53,287 bases of DNA, from NCBI GenBank assembly GCA_017547845.1, contig JAFYNZ010000036.1, positions 1 through 53,287 of the forward strand, read 5' to 3'. This document shows, piece after piece, positions 34,832 through 42,567 of this stretch. Source of the DNA: Muribaculaceae bacterium (GTDB taxonomy: Bacteria; Bacteroidota; Bacteroidia; Bacteroidales; Muribaculaceae). The notes beneath the pieces were generated by a model that worked only from the letters and a program-made list of their open reading frames with translations, searched no databases and had not been told where the DNA came from. The first letter of the stretch is position 1; every line of letters starts with the position of its first letter. The position numbers and the translations under genes are program-made.

Positions 34832-36025
34832 ATGACTATGGACAATCCTATGGTCTCGGCTCAAACATATATAAATAAAGGACGTGCATTGCAGCAACTT
34901 GGACTACAGGACTCGGTCTCCTTTTATATTCTGAAGGCGAGAGGTCTATGCAGTTCGTTGCCTTATAATAGTGGTATGGTAGATGTAGACCTATTGCATG
35001 GTACTTTCTTGACCGAAATGGGCGGGGATTCCTTGCATTTGGGTATACAGGAACTGGAACAAGTCACTCATCAAGCGACCGCTATCAATCGCGCTAAGGC
35101 ATATCACCAATTGGCTCAGACCTATCTTAAACAAGATATGCCTCAACTTGCAGAGATAATGCTTGATAGTTTGTACTCATTGCTTAACCGGTCTCAGTCA
35201 CCAATCTATATACATTTGAATTATCAACCGATTTTAGACCACTATATTAAAAATAACAATCATTATAAAGCGGAGCAATTCACCAGAATTATGCTCCAAG
35301 AGCAACAAGCCATAAAGGAAAAGAAGCTGAACTACAATCTCGTAGAAGCCATTGCAGATTTGCAGACTGAGCAACAAAGAAAGGAATTAAAGATAGTACA
35401 GCTTGAGCATACTAATCAACGATTATGGTTGGTGATTGCTATCGTAGTATCTCTCATTATAGTTTGTGTAATAGTTGTGCTTTACTTTTATCAGAAGAAG
35501 CAACATAAAGCAGAGATAAAGCGAGCTGATGATAAACTCTCTGACATGGTTGAAAAGCTCAATCAGACAAGTGCAGAGAAAGATATGATGTCGCAGGAGA
35601 TTGATCAAATTATGAGCGATAAAGATAGTCGTCAAGAATTAGAGACATTGACTCCGTCATTGCTATTTAAGCAAGGCGAATCTAAATTCCGTCAGCGTTT
35701 TGAATTGCTATATCCACTTTTCCTCCCTCGTCTGCGTGAGAGAGTGCCTTCAATTACCCGTCGTGAGGAGCTTCTTTCGATGCTTATTGTTCTCAATCAA
35801 GACAATAAGGAGATCGCTGAACTTTTGGCGATTGCCCCACGAAGCGTCTTGATGCTTAGACATCGTTTCCGCCAAAAGATAGGTATGACAACCGATAATT
35901 CTTTAGAAAACTTTATAGAAGAAATTTTGGGTCCTCGAAATGAATCAGCATCAACTATTAAAAATGATTCAGACTCGACATCTATCACAAACTCTGATTC
36001 TCCGGATGATAATTCCTCAATGTAG
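34832..36025 (+). CDS. C-terminal part of a split TPR sensor-regulator with HTH
   Basis: 397 residues in the same frame as the upstream part. Residues 10-155 are TPR-like. Coiled coils flank a membrane helix at 198-220. Residues 306-352 form a LuxR-like HTH (SITRREELLSMLIVLNQDNK then EIAELLAIAPRSVLMLRHRF). The tail is Ser/Asp-rich. If translated from ATG 34832, this half lacks a signal peptide, so the TPR part may be mislocated. The downstream C10 protease gene and the divergent DUF4252 genes are likely targets (inference). A re-initiation product with altered control is possible. Confidence 0.75.
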   Translation: MTMDNPMVSAQTYINKGRALQQLGLQDSVSFYILKARGLCSSLPYNSGMVDVDLLHGTFLTEMGGDSLHLGIQELEQVTHQATAINRAKAYHQLAQTYLKQDMPQLAEIMLDSLYSLLNRSQSPIYIHLNYQPILDHYIKNNNHYKAEQFTRIMLQEQQAIKEKKLNYNLVEAIADLQTEQQRKELKIVQLEHTNQRLWLVIAIVVSLIIVCVIVVLYFYQKKQHKAEIKRADDKLSDMVEKLNQTSAEKDMMSQEIDQIMSDKDSRQELETLTPSLLFKQGESKFRQRFELLYPLFLPRLRERVPSITRREELLSMLIVLNQDNKEIAELLAIAPRSVLMLRHRFRQKIGMTTDNSLENFIEEILGPRNESASTIKNDSDSTSITNSDSPDDNSSM

Positions 36026-36087
36026 GAGAGGGATTGACTCTGTGTCTATTTTGTTGTAAATCAATCAATTAATTTTATATTTATCAC

Positions 36088-39000
36088 ATGAGAAAGTTTT
36101 TTACGCTTTTAATTGCCGTATTGTCTATCTCATCGGCAATGGCAAATCCTGTTTCAGAAAAGGAAGCAACTACAATTGCTAAGAAATTCTTTTTGACAGG
36201 TAGGGGAGCAAAGGCTCCGATTAAAGATGCGTCAAAAGTGGTGTTGGCGTATGAGTTTCAGTCAGATGATGCGACATTGATGTATGCATTCAACAATGGC
36301 ACTGATGGCTATGTGCTTGTGTCGGGTGACGACTCTATCACTCCGGTGTTGGGTTACTCTGACAATGGTGAGTTTGACTACGATGCTCTCCCTGCGAATG
36401 CGCGTGCATGGTTTGATATGTATGCCGAGAAGATTAAATCAGTTAAGGAAGGTAAGTCAGCACCTTTCAAAAACTATCCATCTGCATCATCGGTTGAGCC
36501 AATGATCGTAGCAAAGTGGAATCAGGATTATCCTTACTGGAATAATACTCCACTCGATGAAGGAGAACAATCTTACACAGGTTGTCCTGCTACGGCAATG
36601 GCCCAAATCGCTTACTATCATAAGTGGCCGGTCAAATCGGAAGGTCGAGTTGATTATCAGACTATCACAAAAAACATTCCTATCTCAGCTGAATTGAACA
36701 CAACATTTGACTGGGATAATATGCTTCCAACCTATGATGAAAAAAGTCCAGAAGTTTCATGCAATGCAGTAGCAGAATTGATGCGCGACCTCGGTTATGC
36801 TATGTATATGGACTATACAAGTGTGGGTAGTGGTTCGACTCAAGATAAAATAGCATACGCTATTGTAAACAATTTTGGATATGATGAAGGTATGCGAATT
36901 TTGTATGCTCACTATTATGACGATGAGGATTGGGCTAATCTTCTTCAGGTAGAATTGAGTGCCGGTCGTCCTATTTTATATTGTGGTGCTACAGTGAATA
37001 ATGAAGGTCACGCTTTCGTTTGTGATGGTTATGACATGGATGGTCTTTTCCATATCAACTGGGGTTGGGGTGGTATGTCTGATGGATATTTCGTTATCAC
37101 ATCACTTGACCCACAATCTCAAGGTTTAGGTGGTGCTGCTTCAGGTGCCGGATTTAATAAAAACCAAATGGCTTTTGTGGGTATCCAAAAGCCTGTAGAA
37201 AACACTGTGGTCGCTCCATATACATTGATGTACACAGCATGCGGTCTTGAAGTAAGAGACGTCGCTTTAAATTTCACATTTGAGGACTTGATAAATGGTG
37301 GTTATGGAGTGTTTGAAGGCGATTTGTGGTTTGATATCATTGCTTCGGATAACACTGTTGTCAAGAGCGTCGATTTAGTTGAGGAAATGGTAGTCGAAGT
37401 ATTTGAAGGCTTTACATTCGAAATGCCGATAGATAAAGACGAATGTGTCTCAATGTTGGCAGATGGTCAATACATAATTGATTTCTATACTATCGATACT
37501 AACGGCACAAGAGTAGCGCTTGAGACTCGTGTTAACCCGTTGATGATAAACAAGTCTGGCGATAAAATAACTGTCATATACTACGATGAAATCGTGCCTG
37601 AAGCATTTGAGGTTGAACGCAAAAAGGCAACAAAGATCACATCTGAATATGCTTTCACTTTCGCAATCTCCAACGAAAACTCTATTGCATTTAACGGCGA
37701 AATCGGTTTGCTTTACTCGGCTGAACCGGATGATTCAGGTCTTGCGACATCAGGTCCTATCTCGGGCGATATCGCTCCTGTCGAAGTAAGCATTGAACCT
37801 GGCGAAACAAAGACTATCTCTATCCCTTCGGGTCCGCTTCCTAATCACATGGACTATCAATTGTCGCTTTTGACAGAAGGTGTCACTGTGAGAGATAATA
37901 ATTTCTCATTCACAAGTGCCGGCTATGCTCCGATTGAGTTCAGAGATGCAAAAGTTGTCCGCGATAATCAAGGTCACTACTCATTGTCAGCAAAAATAGT
38001 GAACATTTCCGGCGAAGGCGAGACCTACGATGATGTCATCACTTGCTCTATGTTGACAGAATTTAGTGCGATTGAGGTCTATAAATCTTCTTCAGACAAG
38101 ATTACTTTGGCTCCTGGCGAATCTGCAAATGTGTCGATTAATATTGATACTAAGGACATAGAATATGGTGACTATCGCGTCGTGTTGAACTACTTCGACA
38201 ACGGTGTGGAAACAACTATGGCTCCAGTAGAAGAAAACTTTATATCATTCGTGTATATGTCAACTCCTCAACTTCGTGCTGACAACTTCTCGATGATATG
38301 TTATGACATTATCCCATCAAAGGGTTACTATGAATTTAGTTATGATATCACTAACGAAAGCGACCAATATTACGAAGGTGAACTCTATGTGTCTTATCGT
38401 ACATATAATTCGGAATTGTCTGACTATGTGACAGATAAGACTCCTAACAAGAAGGTGGTAATTGCTCCTGGAAAGACAGTCAGCATTACTCATTCAAGTG
38501 TGTTGGAAGAACTTCAATTTGGTTTAGTATATGAGTTTGAAATCTTGGACGCTTCTAATAAGGCTATCGCAAACAACAAATTTGAGGTTCAAATGCCTGA
38601 ATCGCACTCTTTGGAGCATCGCAATGCAAATGTCGAACTAATCGACAACTCTGTGATTGACTTCTATGCAGTAATCTGCAATTTCATGGATTCAGAAGCC
38701 GTGCCAGAGCCATATCAAGGCGAAATTGTTTTCGAAATCTACACAGAAGATGATCAGTTGGCTGCAGCATTCGAAATTCAAGAATTAACTATCCCATATC
38801 AGCAATACGTTGAGTTGCACTTCCAATTCTCTGTAGAAGGTTTGCCTGATGGTGTATATTACATCCAAATGAAGACAGCAGACGGTACTATTATCTATCC
38901 TGCAAAGGCTCCTGAAATGTATTTCGAGATGGGTGAATCAGCCGTAGAAGGTATCGAAGCTGAAGATCCTGACAAGTTGGTGAATGTAGTGAGCGTCGAT

Positions 39001-39099
39001 GGCCGCATCATCAAGCAAAACGTCAAGGCTTCAGAAGCTACGCAAGGTCTTGCTCCGGGTCTCTACTTGGTCGGTAAGAAGAAGGTATATGTGAAATAA
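36088..39099 (+). CDS. C10-family (streptopain-like) cysteine protease, type IX secreted
   Basis: 1003 residues. Signal peptide 1-19. Propeptide about 20-135 (EKEATTIAKKFF, DGYVLVSGDDSITPVLGYS). Catalytic domain 140-375: Cys166 in SYTGCPATAMAQ, His308 in NNEGHAFVCDGYD, and the HINWGWGGMSDGYF segment. Residues 380-930 are several beta-sandwich repeats, each near 110 residues (FEVERKKATKITSEYAFTFA, PGETKTISIPSG, PGESANVSINID, PGKTVSITHSS). The end (VNVVSVDGRIIKQN, GLAPGLYLVGKKKVYVK) is a type A sorting domain. The layout resembles interpain/PrtT-like proteases, which degrade host proteins. It follows the split regulator by 62 bases. Confidence 0.9.
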   Translation: MRKFFTLLIAVLSISSAMANPVSEKEATTIAKKFFLTGRGAKAPIKDASKVVLAYEFQSDDATLMYAFNNGTDGYVLVSGDDSITPVLGYSDNGEFDYDALPANARAWFDMYAEKIKSVKEGKSAPFKNYPSASSVEPMIVAKWNQDYPYWNNTPLDEGEQSYTGCPATAMAQIAYYHKWPVKSEGRVDYQTITKNIPISAELNTTFDWDNMLPTYDEKSPEVSCNAVAELMRDLGYAMYMDYTSVGSGSTQDKIAYAIVNNFGYDEGMRILYAHYYDDEDWANLLQVELSAGRPILYCGATVNNEGHAFVCDGYDMDGLFHINWGWGGMSDGYFVITSLDPQSQGLGGAASGAGFNKNQMAFVGIQKPVENTVVAPYTLMYTACGLEVRDVALNFTFEDLINGGYGVFEGDLWFDIIASDNTVVKSVDLVEEMVVEVFEGFTFEMPIDKDECVSMLADGQYIIDFYTIDTNGTRVALETRVNPLMINKSGDKITVIYYDEIVPEAFEVERKKATKITSEYAFTFAISNENSIAFNGEIGLLYSAEPDDSGLATSGPISGDIAPVEVSIEPGETKTISIPSGPLPNHMDYQLSLLTEGVTVRDNNFSFTSAGYAPIEFRDAKVVRDNQGHYSLSAKIVNISGEGETYDDVITCSMLTEFSAIEVYKSSSDKITLAPGESANVSINIDTKDIEYGDYRVVLNYFDNGVETTMAPVEENFISFVYMSTPQLRADNFSMICYDIIPSKGYYEFSYDITNESDQYYEGELYVSYRTYNSELSDYVTDKTPNKKVVIAPGKTVSITHSSVLEELQFGLVYEFEILDASNKAIANNKFEVQMPESHSLEHRNANVELIDNSVIDFYAVICNFMDSEAVPEPYQGEIVFEIYTEDDQLAAAFEIQELTIPYQQYVELHFQFSVEGLPDGVYYIQMKTADGTIIYPAKAPEMYFEMGESAVEGIEAEDPDKLVNVVSVDGRIIKQNVKASEATQGLAPGLYLVGKKKVYVK

Positions 39100-39187
39100 G
39101 ACTCCTTTTCTTATCTGTTCGTCAATTGACTATGCCGGTAGATTGCGGCTTGTCGGTGATGGACGATAAGCAGACATAATGTTTCGC

Positions 39188-39229
39188 GCAGACTCAATCG
39201 TAACCGTAGCGATTGGGTCTGCTTTTTTT
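39188..39229 (+). terminator. C10 protease terminator
   Basis: GCAGACTCAATCG pairs with CGATTGGGTCTGC (one G-T or A-G mismatch region) around a 9-base loop, followed by seven T. Confidence 0.9.
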
Positions 39230-39277
39230 GATTTTGTCTCGCTCGCTGATTTTTCACGAAACTCTTTGGTCGCTGTA

Positions 39278-39309
39278 TTTGCTATTGTATGAATAATTTA
39301 TTAACTTTG
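39278..39309 (+). promoter_or_regulatory. promoter of the ABC/partner-switch operon
   Basis: TTTG (39278-39281), 20 bases, then TAACTTTG (39302-39309): a full Bacteroidetes promoter match. It leaves an untranslated leader of about 160 bases before the first gene. Confidence 0.8.
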
Positions 39310-39314
39310 TGGTG

Positions 39315-39476
39315 CGAAACTTTGCTAATTTGGGTGTGTTGTCGCAAATTGATATTTTCGGTGGACAGGATGCATGTCGATAACCGAAATGTCAAGGGCT
39401 TGAATTGCCGATAATATGTTTATTCCCCAAAGAGCAATCTGCTTTCGCAGAGGATATTAAGGACTAATTTCTTGGT
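39315..39476 (+). promoter_or_regulatory. structured leader of the ABC/partner-switch operon
   Basis: The leader has paired segments: TTTCGGT with ACCGAAA (near 39356-39389), and TCTGC-TTTC-GCAGA (near 39439-39452). No known riboswitch consensus (TPP, cobalamin, SAM) was recognised. It may carry cis-acting control of the operon. Confidence 0.35.
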
Positions 39477-40541
39477 ATGAAGAAACTACGATATATTGCA
39501 ATATTAATTTCAATTCTCTGCCTACCTATGCTTATGGGATGCAGAGAAAAGACGCTTTATACAGATATATCCGACCTTACGACGGAGACTATCGGGATTT
39601 ACCATGCCGATGAGTATGAGGAGGTTATATCTCAGACATTTCCGCAGGCAGAGATTAATCACTACGACAAGGCTTTGAGCATGTTTGTCGATATTGAAGC
39701 ATCAAAATGTGATGTGGCTATCATTGAAGAGGAACTTGGAAATCAGTTGCTTAATCGCAATGGTGATTATGGCTGTCTGGGGTATATTCCGATTGCAGAG
39801 TCCGACACACGACTATGTGTCATAGTGGAGCAGTCTATGATTGCAACGACCGATCATCAGTCAAATTTCATAAGCAATGTTGGCGATAGTGTCTATCGTA
39901 ATTTCTTGTCAAGCGAAGCACTGAAACTGATTTTGGGCGGTTTTTATACGACACTGATAATCTTCGTTTTCGGTGGCATATTGGCGATTGCATTAGGTGC
40001 ATTCCTCGCCTATCTGTCGCTTAAACATAAATGGTTGTGGATATATAAGCCATTGAGTTGGTTTGTGATGACAGTTCACGATATCCCATCGGTGGTGTTG
40101 ATGATGCTATTCTATTATGTCATTTTCTCAGGCTCGGTTCATGGTATTGCTGCTTCGATTGTGGCACTTGGTGTCTACACTTCAGGCTCACTCTATAAGA
40201 TTTTCAAGATACATATCTCTCAGGTCGGTAAGGAGCAGAAAGAAGCTGCTCAGCTATTAGGACTTACTCCGTTTCAGACATTCCGACATATCACATTGCC
40301 TCAAGCTTATAAGACTATGATGCCTCTTGTCGGAGGTGAATTGAAATTGCTTTTGCGTTCGACTTCATATGCCGGATATATAGCGCAGAAGGATCTTGTG
40401 AAGGCTGTCGATGCTATACGAGCATTGACATTTGACTCATTTGTTCCTCTCTTAATCGTATCGTTGATTTATCTCTTATTGTCATGGCTCATTGGCAAGG
40501 GACTTAATACGTTGTATGTAAAATTTATCAAACATGATTGA
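39477..40541 (+). CDS. ABC permease fused to a half-size binding domain
   Basis: 354 residues. The N-terminal signal ends in the lipobox-like LPMLMGC (Cys22). Residues about 35-140 resemble the second lobe and return strand of a family 3 amino-acid-type binding protein (TIGIYHADEYEEVISQTFPQ, KCDVAIIEEE, YIPIAESDTRLCVIV); the first lobe is missing. From about 155 on there are five membrane segments of a HisM/GlnP-type permease, with the EAA loop EQKEAAQLLGLTPFQTFR. It would import a small polar solute or only transmit binding. The stop overlaps the next start by eight bases. Confidence 0.8.
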   Translation: MKKLRYIAILISILCLPMLMGCREKTLYTDISDLTTETIGIYHADEYEEVISQTFPQAEINHYDKALSMFVDIEASKCDVAIIEEELGNQLLNRNGDYGCLGYIPIAESDTRLCVIVEQSMIATTDHQSNFISNVGDSVYRNFLSSEALKLILGGFYTTLIIFVFGGILAIALGAFLAYLSLKHKWLWIYKPLSWFVMTVHDIPSVVLMMLFYYVIFSGSVHGIAASIVALGVYTSGSLYKIFKIHISQVGKEQKEAAQLLGLTPFQTFRHITLPQAYKTMMPLVGGELKLLLRSTSYAGYIAQKDLVKAVDAIRALTFDSFVPLLIVSLIYLLLSWLIGKGLNTLYVKFIKHD

Positions 40542-41607
40542 GGTTTCACGCATCACTAAATCGTTCAATGGTAAGACCATTTTGAGCGAAGTCTCTCTCA
40601 ATATTGCAGAGAGGGAGATGGCTTGTATCATAGGCCCAATCGGTTGTGGCAAAAGTACATTGCTTCGTTGCATAGCCGGATTGGAGAAGCCTGAAAGTGG
40701 TCAGATCAATCTGCATATGTCGCAAGACAGTAAAAGCCATAATCATGTCGGTATGGTGTTTCAGCGTTTCAATCTGTTTCCACACTTGACAGTGCTTCAC
40801 AACCTTACGTTGGCTCCAATTCAAGTGCTCAAGATGTCGAAGTCAGAAGCTGAGGAGATCGCTTTACGACAACTCGATGCTGTCGGTCTGCGTCAGAAGG
40901 CAGATGCTTTGCCGTCGCAATTGTCGACCGGTCAGCAGCAACGTGTAGCCATAGCTCGCAGCCTGGTAATGAATCCGAAGATACTTTTGCTCGACGAGCC
41001 GTTGTCAGCTCTTGACCCTATTGCGGCAAGCGAGGTTATGGATGTGTTGCGTAAATTAAAGAAGGAGATGACTCTTGTAATGGTATCTCACGACATGAAT
41101 GCAGTAGAAGAGTTGGCTGATAAGGTTTATTTCCTCTGCGATGGTCACATTGTCGAATATGGCACAGCACAAGAAATCTTCCACAATCCACAGAAAACTC
41201 AGACCCGTCAATTCATAGAGCATCTAAAAAGTCTCATCTACACTATCGATTCGCCTCAATTTGACCGTCCCGAACTGAATGCCCGTATCGAACACTATTG
41301 CAATCGTTTCGGTCTTGGGGGTCAGGCACATCGTTTCTTACAACTTGCAGTCGAAGAGTTGCTGAATCTGATACCTTTGGACGGTGGCGTTGATTTGAAG
41401 TTGTCTAAATGCGACAACGAAGTGCGTATGAGAATAGATGCGACTCTACCAGACAAAGGAGTCGATTATCTTAATGAAGATGTTGCTGTCGATGTGATTA
41501 GTTTCAGTCTGCTTAATGGACTATGTGACTTGATGACCGAGACATCGGAAGGTGGATTACATAAGATTCATTTGGAATTAGATCAGGAACGTTTATTATT
41601 GAAATAG
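40534..41607 (+). CDS. ABC ATPase with RsbW-like C-terminal domain
   Basis: 357 residues. Residues 1-225 are a GlnQ-type ATPase: Walker A GPIGCGKST (34-42), Q-loop VFQRFNLF, signature LSTGQQQRVAIARS, Walker B ILLLDEPLSALD and H-loop VMVSHD. Amino-acid ABC ATPases usually end near residue 240. Here residues about 245-350 follow the pattern of anti-sigma-factor HATPase domains: ARIEHYCNRFGLGGQAHRFL, then LAVEELLNLI as the N-box (Glu and Asn kept), VRMRIDATLPDKGVDYL, and ISFSLLNGLCDLM. The glycine-rich ATP lid is lost. It may bind the STAS protein encoded in the same operon and so link transport to signalling (inference). Confidence 0.8.
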   Translation: MIEVSRITKSFNGKTILSEVSLNIAEREMACIIGPIGCGKSTLLRCIAGLEKPESGQINLHMSQDSKSHNHVGMVFQRFNLFPHLTVLHNLTLAPIQVLKMSKSEAEEIALRQLDAVGLRQKADALPSQLSTGQQQRVAIARSLVMNPKILLLDEPLSALDPIAASEVMDVLRKLKKEMTLVMVSHDMNAVEELADKVYFLCDGHIVEYGTAQEIFHNPQKTQTRQFIEHLKSLIYTIDSPQFDRPELNARIEHYCNRFGLGGQAHRFLQLAVEELLNLIPLDGGVDLKLSKCDNEVRMRIDATLPDKGVDYLNEDVAVDVISFSLLNGLCDLMTETSEGGLHKIHLELDQERLLLK

Positions 41608-41616
41608 CAGAGAAAT

Positions 41617-42567
41617 ATGATGAAACTGAGATATATAGTAACCCTATTGTTGCTCATAATTTGTTCCGGAGTTGTACAGTCTAAACCTATTATCTTGACG
41701 TTGCAATGGACTCCTCAAAGCCAATTTGTCGGCTATTATGTAGCACAAGAATTGGGCTACTACGACCAATTAGGATTAGATGTTGTGATTAAACATTCGT
41801 CTTCATCTAAAGGAATCAATAATCATATTGAAGAGAGTGATGCTGTGACACTCAAACTCTACGATGCTATCTATATGATAGATAAGGGTCTTGATATTGT
41901 TAACGTGTTGCAGACATCACAACATTCATGCCTTGTCGTAGTATCAAGAAACGACAAGATAAAATCATTGAAAGACTTAAAGGGGTGTAAGGTTGGTATT
42001 TGGAGTGCAAGTTTTAGAGAATTGGCAGAAGGTATCAACCAGGATTTAAATCTGGGTATTCAGTGGGTGCCTTATGTGCAAAGTGTCAATCTTTTCGTTT
42101 CGGGGGCTGTCGATGCAACCTTTGCTGCAACATACGGTGAAGAATATCAATTGCGTTTCTCCGGATTTGAAAAAAATCATTATATATACTTGGCTAATGA
42201 AGGATATGATTTCCCTGAAGATGGATTGTATGTAAAATCAGAATTCTACAAGAAATATCCTAAGCAAGCCAAGGCTTTAGCCGTTGCTACCCGAATGGGT
42301 TGGGAGTGGGCGCATAAAAATCCAGAAAAGGCACTTGAAATCGTTATTAAGGTGATGAAACGAGAGCGAGTGCCGGTGAGTCGTAATCATCAAAGATGGA
42401 TGTTGGAGCAAATTCTCAAACTTCAATGTGACACGAGGACTAAAAAACCGACGTTTGAGATTGATATGCAAAAGTATAATCAGATAAATCAATTTTTGAT
42501 GGAGCAAGGTGTTATATCTGTTCCGGTCTCTATTGATAAAATAAAAGGTACTAAGTTATGCAAATAG
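41617..42567 (+). CDS. THI5/NMT1-type ABC substrate-binding protein
   Basis: 316 residues with a signal peptide (1-22, VVQSK). The family is shown by LTLQWTPQSQFVGYYVA, LGYYDQLGLDVVIKHSS, SLKDLKGCKVGIWSA and KNPEKALEIVIKVM. Such proteins bind pyrimidine precursors of thiamine, sulfonates or similar small molecules; the ligand here is unknown. The membrane protein that follows begins before this gene ends (10-base overlap), so the binding protein is made in step with a Cache sensor, suggesting that it presents ligand to it or to the permease. Confidence 0.85.
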   Translation: MMKLRYIVTLLLLIICSGVVQSKPIILTLQWTPQSQFVGYYVAQELGYYDQLGLDVVIKHSSSSKGINNHIEESDAVTLKLYDAIYMIDKGLDIVNVLQTSQHSCLVVVSRNDKIKSLKDLKGCKVGIWSASFRELAEGINQDLNLGIQWVPYVQSVNLFVSGAVDATFAATYGEEYQLRFSGFEKNHYIYLANEGYDFPEDGLYVKSEFYKKYPKQAKALAVATRMGWEWAHKNPEKALEIVIKVMKRERVPVSRNHQRWMLEQILKLQCDTRTKKPTFEIDMQKYNQINQFLMEQGVISVPVSIDKIKGTKLCK

